The translations under genes were made by a program, and so were the position numbers. A stretch of 64,000 nt of DNA from Paenibacillus borealis (GTDB lineage: Bacteria; Bacillota; Bacilli; Paenibacillales; Paenibacillaceae), in contig NZ_CP009285.1 in the NCBI RefSeq assembly GCF_000758665.1, positions 186,001 through 250,000 of the forward strand, written 5' to 3'. This document shows, piece by piece, positions 1-8,195 of the stretch (position 1 is the first letter of the stretch; the number at the start of each line of letters is the position of its first letter). The notes under the pieces were generated by a model. It saw only the letters and a program-made list of their open reading frames with translations, was not told where the DNA came from and made no database searches.

Positions 1-184
1 TATGCGGAGACAGGAGGTTTTGGCCGCCACGTAACCAGTGATATGAACACCCCCCTTCGGCGTGTGTTTTCGCCTTCCATACCTCATCATCCGTACCTCG
101 ATTCATTAATTCTTACAGTTATCTCTCTAAAGCCCCTCAGTTTTTATCTTTACTACAAGCGGATTACATTTATACCTGAAACAA

Positions 185-733
185 GGCGTTATCGTAACTT
201 CCGCATCAGAGCCGACAGAGCCAGATACACCACATGGTGTTTTATTGGAAGGGATGCTGGAGGTCATCAGCGAGTTTTATAACGTCAATCTCAGACATGA
301 GACGCTCAAAGGGATGAGAGAGAATGCAGTACAGGGATATCATTGTGGAGGGCGGGCTCCGTTTGGCTATCGCCGGAAGCGTGAGGGCGTTAAAGTCACG
401 TATTGCTTGGGACCAAATGAAGAGGTCGGAATTGTCAGAACTATTTTTGAGCTGGCCGCTGATGGTTGGGGTGGAAAACGTATTATGCGTGAACTGAATC
501 GTATAGGTGCTGGCGGGAGACGGTGGACCCCCTCCACTGTTCTTTCCATTCTTAGCAACCAGGCATATCGCGGTTATCGCATATGGAATAAAAAATGCAT
601 TGTAGAAGGCACCAGAAATGCTGAGGTTGAATGGATCGTCGTAAAAGACGCTCATCCCGCAATCATAGATGATAAGCTCTGGAATGCGGCTCAGTCAGTT
701 TTGGAGCTTCGTAGGCTCACAAAGTTCGAATAA
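185..733 (+). pseudogene. Large serine recombinase remnant (recombinase domain only)
   Basis: Reading in one frame from about 185, the translation matches the middle of the second recombinase in this window: the LLEGMLEVISEF helix, the KGM..NA.QGY..GG segment and an RRWTPSTV..IL motif followed by YRGYRIWNK. The catalytic N-terminal half is absent, and alignment to the neighbour breaks by a frameshift near 155-185. The C-terminal zinc ribbon and coiled coil are also missing, because the frame ends just after the recombinase domain. The longest open stretch begins at a TTG at 245 but is not a real start. It is a decayed fragment of a site-specific integrase, probably from an earlier insertion at the same place. 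Nothing recognisable lies at 1-184. Confidence 0.8.
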
Positions 734-762
734 GAAATACCCAATCAAATAGCTTTCCCTAA

Positions 763-800
763 GCAGGTATGCCGCGTTGACGGTGTACCTGCTTTTTTTT
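763..800 (+). terminator. Intrinsic terminator after the recombinase remnant
   Basis: A 12-bp stem (763-774 with 781-792, two G-U wobbles) closes a six-base loop and is followed by eight T residues (793-800). It separates the remnant from the next recombinase. Confidence 0.75.
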
Positions 801-834
801 GCCCAAATAATCTACACAAAGGAGAATGAATGTA

Positions 835-2442
835 ATGAAAGTAGTCGTATATGCACGTGTATCTTCGGAACGCCAAGCCGAGAAAGAATTATCAATCCCG
901 GCCCAGCTCAAAGCTATGCAGCAATATTGCCAAACCAAGGGATGGACTATCGTTAATGAATTCATCGAAAAAGGTAAGTCCGCCAAGACTGATGATCGTC
1001 CAGAGTTTCAGCGAATGATTGCAATGGCGAAACGCACGAATCGTTCTTTTGAAGCTATTCTAGTGCATAAGTTTGACCGCTTCTCACGTAACCGGGACGA
1101 TCATGTGCTGTACAAGGCTTTGCTGAAGCAATGTGGGGTTAAGGTAATCTCCATTGTTGAACAGACAGAGGCTGATTCTCCGCAAGATATGCTGCTTGAG
1201 GGGATGCTGGAAGTGATCTCTGAGTTCTTCAATGCTAATCTGGCCGTAGAAGTCCGTAAAGGCATGACTCAGAACGCCAAGCAAGGTTACAACAACGGTG
1301 GTACGCCTCCATATGCTTACCGTACTGAACATATCGCACTCGGCAACCAAAAGACAAAAGCGGTATGGGTACTTGGACCGCGGGAAGAGATTGATACAGT
1401 TCGCTTTATTTTTAGTCAATATGCCTATGAAGAGATGGGGTACAAGAGAATAGCTTCACTCCTTAACGAAAGCAATGTTCCAACGCAAAAAGGTGGGAAG
1501 TGATCGGCCAGCACTATTCAGGCCATTATCCATAATGAATCGTACCTGGGCCGCAGAATATGGAATAAGCAAGACTATCAGACTAAAGGGAAGAAGTGGC
1601 GGGATCGCTCCGAATGGATCATTACGGAGAATGCACAACCGGCCATTATTAATGAAGAATTATTCAAGCTCTGTCAGCAGCGTTCCGAGAAGAGGCATAA
1701 TGGGGGCGGCGTGACTCATAATCCATATCAAATTAAGCCAGCTTCACCATTTTGGCTCAGAGGTATTTTTATATGTGATAAGTGTGGGTCAAGAATGGTT
1801 GGCAACTCGACATCAACGACAAAGAAGTATGGGGGCCAGAAATATTATGTCTGTGGTGGTTATATGCGGAAAGGGAAGGAGTTCTGCCCCTATGTAAGCT
1901 GGAGAAAGGACCGTATTGAACAGATCGTCGTCAACAAGCTTCGAAGTGCGTTACTTCGGCTTACCTTTGACAATCAATTGGAGGAAGAGATTCGAAAGTA
2001 TCATGATGAAGCCAATCGTCACCAGATCGTATCAGCAGCAAACATGGAGGCCGAGATTAATTTCTTGGAGAAACGGATTGAACAGATGCAGCAGGAACTG
2101 CGAACTGGCAGTGGCAAAGCATATTACATGGACATGATTTCCGAAATGTCTTCTGAATTGACGGAGAAGCGAAGAGAGCACGCCGATCAACAATCAGCCA
2201 GTCAAGCATTTAGTGTGTCGCAGGAGAGCCTACAGACGCTTCAGCAGGACATTAAGACGATGATTGGTTTGTTGGATGAGGAAACGCCGAGTCCGCAGTT
2301 GATGAATGAGTGGGTGAAGAGGTTTGTTTCGAATGTGACGGTGTATAGGGAGACGGAGGAGCTTTATCTATCGTTAAGACTTATCAGTATTGGGCAGGTG
2401 ATATATGAAAAGATGATAGTGACAAGCTATAAAAACATATAA
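835..2442 (+). pseudogene. Large serine recombinase interrupted by one in-frame TGA
   Basis: A site-specific integrase of the large serine recombinase family, about 535 residues if read through. The N-terminal resolvase domain carries YARVSS (catalytic Ser10), FDRFSR and the long E-helix. The recombinase domain follows, then a Cys zinc ribbon (CDKCG...YYVCGG...FC) and a coiled coil. ATG 835 is preferred because GGAG at 821-824 lies 10 bases upstream; the ATG at 826 is too close. The reading frame is open from 835 to 2442 except for TGA at 1501-1503. That codon sits exactly where the family, and the remnant at 185-733, has Trp (RRW[T/S]xST). As read, translation gives a 222-residue protein without its DNA-binding domains. 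A GTG at 1711 could in principle restart the C-terminal part. It is either a nonsense pseudogene or a sequencing error; recoding is unlikely. Confidence 0.85.
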
Positions 2443-2446
2443 ATTA

Positions 2447-2542
2447 TCAGCCGACAAATGCTTTGACAGTGTATTCATGGTATGAGACTATGTGTATGTA
2501 GCATCCATTATTTTGAATCTTCTGTATACAATTGTCGGCTGA
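2447..2542. repeat. Inverted repeat flanking the gap after the recombinase
   Basis: Eleven-base arms TCAGCCGACAA (2447-2457) and TTGTCGGCTGA (2532-2542) are perfect reverse complements separated by 74 bases. They lie between the recombinase stop and the helicase gene. They could be a recombinase or regulator binding pair, or a long-range RNA hairpin. No T-run follows, so a simple terminator is unlikely. Confidence 0.6.
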
Positions 2543-2626
2543 ATGTTTTGTTATAAGAATGAATTTATGGAAATATTCGCCAGTTGTATGTGTGCTGTAT
2601 AAATCAAACATTATTTTATTGGCCTT

Positions 2627-4528
2627 ATGTCTAATATTATATTATTGGGGGATCATGCATTGAGCAAAGAAGAGTCTTATTTTAAATCGGTAAATGCATT
2701 TATTGAAGGGAATATTGCTTTACGTGATCCACAAAGGGCTGCACATAGGCGTTTGAAAGAAAGCCTTTTACGAGATCCAGACACTCATAAGATTGTTGTA
2801 CTTCCCACAGGCACAGGAAAGACAGGTACTATGGGATTGATTCCCTATGAGATAAGCGACGGTAAGGTTTTAATCATCACCCCTGGGGTGGTAATTCGTG
2901 AAGGTGTCTCAGATGAATTTGATACAAGAACACCTTTGAATTTTTGGACAAAAAGAAATGTCATCTTAGATGATACCAAATTGCCTCAGGTTTACCGTTA
3001 TGCGGGATTCCAAACGGCTCCTGATAAGAAAAGAGTCATGGGTTACTTGGATAAGGCTGATATCATCATAGCTAATATTCATAAGGTATATAATGCGAAG
3101 TCTAAAAAGGCATTGGTAAACATTCTTGACCCCAATTATTTTGATATGATTATCATTGACGAAGCACATCATTCAGCTGCGGACTCTTGGCTAAATACCC
3201 TTAACCATTTTAATGCCAAAAAGGTAGTTAAGTTAACAGCTACACCCATCAGAGGCGATTATAAAGAAATCGATGGTGAATTAATCTATGAATATGAGCT
3301 CGCTGATGCCATTAAAGAGAAGCTTGTCAAAAATATCGTAGCTGAAGATTACACAACAGAAAAACTAGAATTTCTAGTCGATGGCCAGCCTGTAGATAAA
3401 GCAGCAGCGTTGGAAGCTATGGATGAGAAATGGGTCACACGCTCAGTTGCTTATTCACCTGCATGTAATAGGACAATAGTAGAGATGAGTATTAAAAGAC
3501 TAACTGAAAAGAGAAGTCAGGGTAAAGCTCATCATCAGATTATTGCGGTTGCATGCGATATAGATCATGCAAAAGATGTAAGGGATTTGTATGCAGAGTA
3601 TGGTTTAACTGCTGCTGTTGTTTCAAGTGACGATCCAGAGGCTGCTGAAGATGTCATTATTGAATATAAGAAGGGACAGATAGATGTAGTTGTTAACGTC
3701 AATATGTTGGGTGAAGGTTTTGATCATCCCAACATCAGTGTAGCAGCTATATTCAGACCATTCAGGACGTTAGCTCCCTATGCTCAATTCATAGGAAGAG
3801 CGTTAAGGAAAATTCCTGTAGGCAACGATACAATAGATAATGTTGCACATGTTGTGTATCATACCGAGTTGGGACTTGATCAACTTTGGGCATTTTATAC
3901 TGGTCAGAGAATTAAGTCTGAGAGAAAAAAAGTGATAGAGTTCGAGTACCATCGCGACTATAAACAAAACCGAGCTGTTGGTGATGTAAATACAGAAGGT
4001 AATGTAGTAACTACTACCAGGGAGTTTCTGAGTGATGGTGTAGCTAGCTTGTATCGAGAGCAAATCCAAGATAACATTCGGAAAGAAGAATTGAAAATTG
4101 AAAACGTTGCAAATATAATGAGGGAACAAGGACATACCGAGGTTGAAATAGACGAGTATAAAACATCGCAAAAACGCAGGGTAGATGGCGAAATCACTGA
4201 AAAGAGAAATAAATTACGTGAAGAACTGATTCGTGAAGAGTTGCATAAAATTCATAAAGAAGATGTTATTAATCAGGTTGAAACCCTCTTTGCTGAAACG
4301 AAGGCTGATCCAAAGGGAAGAGAACTACCAAGTAATACGACTAGTCAGTTCTTAAAGTCTGCTGATACTAACATTGCTTATGCGATGAAGTATATTAATC
4401 AATCATTAAAGAATAAAGTTAAGCGTGGAATTGATGAATGGGAATCGTATGATTTTGAACAAGCTAGAATACTGTTGCCGCAAATTATTGATGCCATTCG
4501 AGTGAAAATTTTAAATTTGGAGGAATAA
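2627..4528 (+). CDS. DEAD/DEAH-box SF2 helicase, probable defence-island gene
   Basis: A superfamily 2 helicase of 633 residues. Visible motifs are Walker A LPTGTGKT (59-66), DEAH (178-181), motif III KLTATP, motif V LGEGFDHP and motif VI QFIGRALRK. The last 200 residues are charged and helical and look like a coiled coil. It should be an ATP-driven nucleic-acid translocase; no nuclease domain is visible in it. The ATG at 2627 has a poor ribosome site. TTG at 2660, with GGGGG eight bases upstream, is a good alternative that would remove 11 residues. It is four bases from the next gene, so the two are probably translated together. The region is more AT-rich than the chromosome to its right. 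The surrounding nuclease-like genes and recombinase suggest phage defence (inference). Confidence 0.85.
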   Translation: MSNIILLGDHALSKEESYFKSVNAFIEGNIALRDPQRAAHRRLKESLLRDPDTHKIVVLPTGTGKTGTMGLIPYEISDGKVLIITPGVVIREGVSDEFDTRTPLNFWTKRNVILDDTKLPQVYRYAGFQTAPDKKRVMGYLDKADIIIANIHKVYNAKSKKALVNILDPNYFDMIIIDEAHHSAADSWLNTLNHFNAKKVVKLTATPIRGDYKEIDGELIYEYELADAIKEKLVKNIVAEDYTTEKLEFLVDGQPVDKAAALEAMDEKWVTRSVAYSPACNRTIVEMSIKRLTEKRSQGKAHHQIIAVACDIDHAKDVRDLYAEYGLTAAVVSSDDPEAAEDVIIEYKKGQIDVVVNVNMLGEGFDHPNISVAAIFRPFRTLAPYAQFIGRALRKIPVGNDTIDNVAHVVYHTELGLDQLWAFYTGQRIKSERKKVIEFEYHRDYKQNRAVGDVNTEGNVVTTTREFLSDGVASLYREQIQDNIRKEELKIENVANIMREQGHTEVEIDEYKTSQKRRVDGEITEKRNKLREELIREELHKIHKEDVINQVETLFAETKADPKGRELPSNTTSQFLKSADTNIAYAMKYINQSLKNKVKRGIDEWESYDFEQARILLPQIIDAIRVKILNLEE

Positions 4529-4532
4529 ACGA

Positions 4533-4844
4533 ATGGATAATATTGAAAAAGTAGCGAAATTATTGATGTACAGTGGGCCTAGTGCTATTGAGTTAATTGA
4601 GAAAGCTGTTGAAAGTGATAATGAATTTACAATTGCGACTAGTGATAAGCTGACTATCTTAACGATTCATTCCGTTATGGCATATGCTCTAAAAGTGACG
4701 GATGTTTTTACTTACAATGAGCAAGGACAGTTGATAAAACAGATGTTAATAATGAATGGAAAAGAAAATATAATCTTTGATAAATTTAAAGAAGCTTCAG
4801 ATATTCTTGGGAGCATCTCAAAAAAGAAACAATTAGTTTCATAA
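4533..4844 (+). CDS. Small hypothetical protein coupled to the helicase
   Basis: A 103-residue protein of no family I recognise. It is mostly helical by eye, with no signal peptide, membrane segment or cysteine motif. It begins MDNIEKVAKLLMY and ends in a basic KKKQLVS tail. A strong GGAGG lies at the end of the helicase gene, and only four bases separate the two reading frames, so translation is probably coupled. A terminator follows directly. Position and size suggest an accessory subunit, regulator or inhibitor of the helicase, but there is no sequence evidence for any of these. Confidence 0.7.
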   Translation: MDNIEKVAKLLMYSGPSAIELIEKAVESDNEFTIATSDKLTILTIHSVMAYALKVTDVFTYNEQGQLIKQMLIMNGKENIIFDKFKEASDILGSISKKKQLVS

Positions 4845-4859
4845 ATAATTCACTAAAAA

Positions 4860-4885
4860 GGCCGTTATATGTTAACGGTCTTTTT
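4860..4885 (+). terminator. Terminator ending the helicase pair
   Basis: An eight-base stem (4860-4867 with 4873-4880, one G-U pair) is followed by TTTTT. The Toprim gene downstream therefore probably has its own promoter. Confidence 0.75.
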
Positions 4886-4907
4886 ATTGTCATTGGAGTG
4901 AAATTAC

Positions 4908-6160
4908 ATGGGTAGTTATGCGTCATTAAAAGTTGCAGATTTTGAGCTAATTTCATGTAAAATTTTGTTGATGCCAAGTTAATGACAACATTTAGGGAGT
5001 CTGATAAGCAACAATACAATTATCTGGATGAAGATAATGAGATGCGAAATGTAGCTAAATATTCAAATCGTGTAGAAATAATTAAGTTAAGATTAGACAT
5101 TATGGGGTTTAATTTAGAATCAACGAAAAAAGAATTTTTGCTTAATAATAACGAGCATTATTCGATTGAACAAATTGGAATTGATGGGGAATGGGAACAG
5201 GTTCTTATCGAAGGTTATACATTTGATAATTGGATGACTGAAATGAAATGGATAATAAAATCGGGCCAATATAGTTTTGAACTAATTAAAAACATTGAAA
5301 GTAATGATAAGCCTGTGCTTTATAATATGCTATATGAACAAGAAAATGGTGATTCATTATATGGTTTTGAGTGTTCAGATATTAGATATATTTTTAGGGC
5401 TATAATAGAACTATTTGAAGATACGGATGAGTTTTATTTAGATTATAGCGACTTGGTCGATGGTGGTTACTGTTCAGAAGAAGATAAAATTTGTGAACTA
5501 TCTTTACGAAGTCTTGCGGACAATTATGCCGCGAACGAAAAGACTATTATCATCACTGAGGGTTCATCGGACATCGCAATAATTAAAAGGAGCTTGGGGG
5601 TTCTTTATCCCGATGTTATTGATTATTACTCCTTTATGGATTTTGAACATTCTAACGCCCAAGGGAGTGCATCTTCACTTGCAGGTTACGTAAAAGCTTT
5701 CATTGGATCAGGATTAAGAACGAGAGTAATTGCTTTATTTGATAACGATACTGCTGCTCAAGAGGCAATCATAACGTTAAATAAGATCAAGGTACCTTCA
5801 AATATTAAGGTGCTGACATATCCATATCTAAAGTACGTAGAAGAATATCCGACAATAGGGCCTCATGGAATAGCCTTTATGAATATTAACGGACTTGCCG
5901 GTAGTATTGAACTGTATCTAGGCCGCGACATACTTACTAATACGGGGCAAGAGTATCCTACTAAGTACATGCCTGTTCAATGGAAGGGTTATAGCAAAGC
6001 CTTGAAGAAATATCAAGGGGAGATATTAAATAAAGAAATTATATTAAAAACATATTTCTCCTTCTTAGATCAATTAAGTATTACGGATGAAATAAAGATT
6101 GATCATGATTGGGATGGTATGGAATTAATTATGCAGACTATTTTTAGAGCTTTTGATTAG
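4908..6160 (+). pseudogene. HEPN/Toprim-type nuclease with a one-base frameshift
   Basis: The ATG at 4908 has GGAG nine bases upstream and encodes MGSYASLKVADFELISCK, the typical start of HEPN/Toprim N-terminal domain proteins. The frame then stops at 4980. Adding one base in the A4T4 run at 4959-4966 joins it to NFVDAKLMTTFRESDK and the long frame that runs to 6160. The restored protein has about 416 residues. Its C-terminal half is a Toprim fold: ITEGSSD (Glu about 218) and LFDNDTAA (Asp about 279 and 281). Such domains cut or process nucleic acid using metal ions. The N-terminal part resembles the domain found in predicted RNA-processing or defence proteins. Whether the deletion is real, phase-variable or a sequencing error cannot be told here. 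The A4T4 run does not form a standard -1 slippery site in this frame. Confidence 0.75.
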
Positions 6161-6359
6161 TAAAGTATTTGTGGAGAGTGTTCGCTTCATCTGATGGTTT
6201 AGTGACTTCATATCAATGAGAGAAAGGATGCGGCGTTAATAAGCTAATATAGTAACTGATGAATTACTATACTTGGCTTGTCAGCCTAATACGAAGATTT
6301 TATGGATGCTGAAAGCTAGAGATTTCAATCGGGTGAGTAAACGGAGGTTTATTTGGATT

Positions 6360-7583
6360 ATGGGTATGAATTTCTACTTTGATGAATCATTTCATGATAG
6401 AAAGATTACGTATAAAAACGGAAAAGTAAATATACATAAAGATGATGCATGTGATTCTTATGTTGCTGTTTTCATTGGTGGAGATATCAACATATGCCAC
6501 AAGCTAGAAAAAAAATATTCGTTATTCGAAGAAACACAAAAAAGAATGTTTGGATTAAATCAAGAACATGAGTTAAAAGGTATAACTATAGGAAAAAAGA
6601 ATTTTAAATATGGATTAGCGTCATTTAATAAAGATGCGGTTTGTTTTTATAAAGAATATTTTTCAATGTTCTCGGAAGAAGTATATGTACAAATGAATAT
6701 TTTAAGTAAAACGGCACAAGTAATCGAAACTATATTTAGTGAAGCAAATTTTTCAAGAGGGATGTTCAATAAAAAGGAGTTTTTATATTCTGTGACAAAA
6801 GCATTAAACAATTATAGGTTTAATGATATATTAATTCGTCTTTTTGATGAAAAGGGATCTTTTAATAACAAAAAGCTAGTCGATTCTTTTATAAGAAATT
6901 TAAAATTAATAATAAAACTAAGCAATAATTCAACAAAAAAAAGACTTGAAAGAGATGCCTATAATAATTTAATTGTCATGCTTAATGAAGTTAAAGGGGA
7001 ATTAAATACTTCCACAAAATATTTATTTGACTATGAGTACATTTTTGACAACTTTAATTCATATAATACAGAGAATTTGCTGGTTTATAAGCAAATGGAT
7101 TTGTTTATCGACAAAGAAGTAAGTATACTGAAAACGGCATCCGAGAATAAAAAATATGGGAGTGTAACGAGCTGTGAGTCAACAGAATGTTGGGGAGTAC
7201 GTATAAGTGATATATTAAGTAATTTCATAGGCAGGATGGTAAAGGCCTTATCTGAAGATTTAAAGGAACCACCTATCCATAATAAGAATGTTCTTAATTC
7301 TTACGATTTTAAGACGAAGAAATTGCTAAACACTGAGTGGTTCAAACTTAATGAGAAGCAGTTTAATCTTTATAAAGTCATAAATGATGTTTTTAAAATA
7401 AGAAAGAACGCTATGTATACCTCTTACTTTTTTGATTACGAATTATTATTTAGTGAAATATTGGGGTATTTTGGTGAATATGTATCGTATGAGAAGTACC
7501 AGAACTATTCAATTGAAGAGCATGCTGAATTATTTAATACTACTTGTTGTAGAGCAATTGCTGAACGGTATAATTCTTTGTAA
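6360..7583 (+). CDS. DUF3800-like protein, RNase H-like fold
   Basis: A protein of 407 residues. It starts MGMNFYFDES, the N-terminal acidic motif (Asp8, Glu9) of DUF3800. ELK follows at 71-73, and WGVRISDILSNFIGRM (Asp284) matches the family's IQLADLI-type C-terminal motif. DUF3800 is thought to be an RNase H-like fold and is often found in mobile and defence regions; its activity is poorly known. ATG 6360 is chosen because GGAGG (6343-6347) lies 12 bases upstream and the acidic motif begins at once. ATG 6366 is an alternative, and the longer frame from TTG 6273 has no ribosome site. The gene is the most AT-rich of the island and ends 17 bases before the tmRNA fragment, so it forms the right end of the insertion. 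Its length exceeds the usual 200-300 residues of the family. Confidence 0.7.
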   Translation: MGMNFYFDESFHDRKITYKNGKVNIHKDDACDSYVAVFIGGDINICHKLEKKYSLFEETQKRMFGLNQEHELKGITIGKKNFKYGLASFNKDAVCFYKEYFSMFSEEVYVQMNILSKTAQVIETIFSEANFSRGMFNKKEFLYSVTKALNNYRFNDILIRLFDEKGSFNNKKLVDSFIRNLKLIIKLSNNSTKKRLERDAYNNLIVMLNEVKGELNTSTKYLFDYEYIFDNFNSYNTENLLVYKQMDLFIDKEVSILKTASENKKYGSVTSCESTECWGVRISDILSNFIGRMVKALSEDLKEPPIHNKNVLNSYDFKTKKLLNTEWFKLNEKQFNLYKVINDVFKIRKNAMYTSYFFDYELLFSEILGYFGEYVSYEKYQNYSIEEHAELFNTTCCRAIAERYNSL

Positions 7584-7600
7584 CCCAAAGTTCTTAATTA

Positions 7601-7911
7601 TGGGGACGCGTCCGCTTCATCAACGCTAAAGCCTATTAAACGGCAAACAACAAAACAACTACGCTTTCGCAGCCTAAGAAACTGTGTGCGTGCTTCTACT
7701 CTGCATCGTCCATGTGACAGGGCTAGGGGCTAACAAATAGTGGAATACGCTGTCTCATCTCCGCCTGGGGTGAGCTGAAGAAGATAATCAGGCTGACCCG
7801 AAGGGGACCCGGTTACGGGGGGCTTCTAGGGTGACATCAAAACTGTAACTACACTCGTAGAAGCTTATGTGCCGTTATCTTCGGACAGGGGTTCGACTCC
7901 CCTCGGCTCCA
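7601..7911 (+). ncRNA. ssrA: tmRNA (ssrA), 5'-truncated
   Basis: The 3' part of transfer-messenger RNA. The tag reading frame at 7642-7677 gives GKQQNNYAFAA and a TAA stop. Downstream are the pseudoknot region, the conserved segment before CGTAGAAGCTTA, and the tRNA-like end with T-loop GGTTCGACTCCCC and acceptor strand CGGCTCCA. CCA is not encoded. The 5' part that should hold the acceptor 5' strand, the D-loop-like GGTTTCGACAGGG region and helix 2 is absent. Instead the DUF3800 gene runs up to 7583, and similarity to tmRNA starts at about TGGGGACGCG (7601). The gene has been split by the island, and this copy cannot make a functional one-piece tmRNA. A 5' half, or an intact rebuilt copy, may lie left of the window. 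Confidence 0.85.
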
Positions 7912-7928
7912 TATGGAGTACAAGTAGA

Positions 7929-7953
7929 AGACACCTTTAGGGGTGTCTTTTTT
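7929..7953 (+). terminator. ssrA terminator
   Basis: AGACACC (7929-7935) pairs with GGTGTCT (7942-7948) and is followed by a T-run. This is one of several near-identical AGACACC/GGTGTCT terminators in the window. Confidence 0.85.
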
Positions 7954-8040
7954 CGTTATAAGGATTGTTTTATACAGATAATAGAAGGCTACTGGGTTAA
8001 CGGAGCAGGGGATCAATGCTTTGAGAAAATAAAAAACTCA

Positions 8041-8065
8041 GGCGCATCCTATGAGCGGATGCGCC
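8041..8065. repeat. Strong hairpin between ssrA and the TOTE helicase
   Basis: Perfect nine-base arms GGCGCATCC (8041-8049) and GGATGCGCC (8057-8065) enclose a seven-base loop. Only a weak T-rich stretch follows. It may act as a second terminator. The rest of 7954-8195 shows no gene. Confidence 0.5.
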
Positions 8066-8195
8066 AGTTGGATCTTTTGTAGATATTTTGTAATTCGGTT
8101 ATTAATTTTTCCTATTGACAGGAGCTTAAACTGACATTCTTTGTTGGGATATAAATAACCAGTTAAGCATGCCCACTCTATTTTGAAGCACTTTT

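Noticed and set aside
1..184. Possible gene at the left edge (plus-strand frame 43-282)
   Set aside because: The frame overlaps the recombinase remnant in another phase and shows no family features.
1501..1503. TGA read as Trp or another recoded residue
   Set aside because: Bacillales use the standard code, and no other gene in the window has an in-frame TGA at a Trp position.
4956..4970. Programmed -1 frameshift in the Toprim gene
   Set aside because: The A4T4 run does not give tandem re-pairing in the zero frame. A deletion or sequencing error is simpler.
7601..7911. Two-piece (permuted) tmRNA instead of a broken gene
   Set aside because: Permuted tmRNA is not known in Firmicutes, and here the order of tag and 3' end is normal with only the 5' part missing.
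7867..8082. 71-codon open frame over the ssrA 3' end
   Set aside because: It runs through the tmRNA acceptor arm and its terminator and has no ribosome site.
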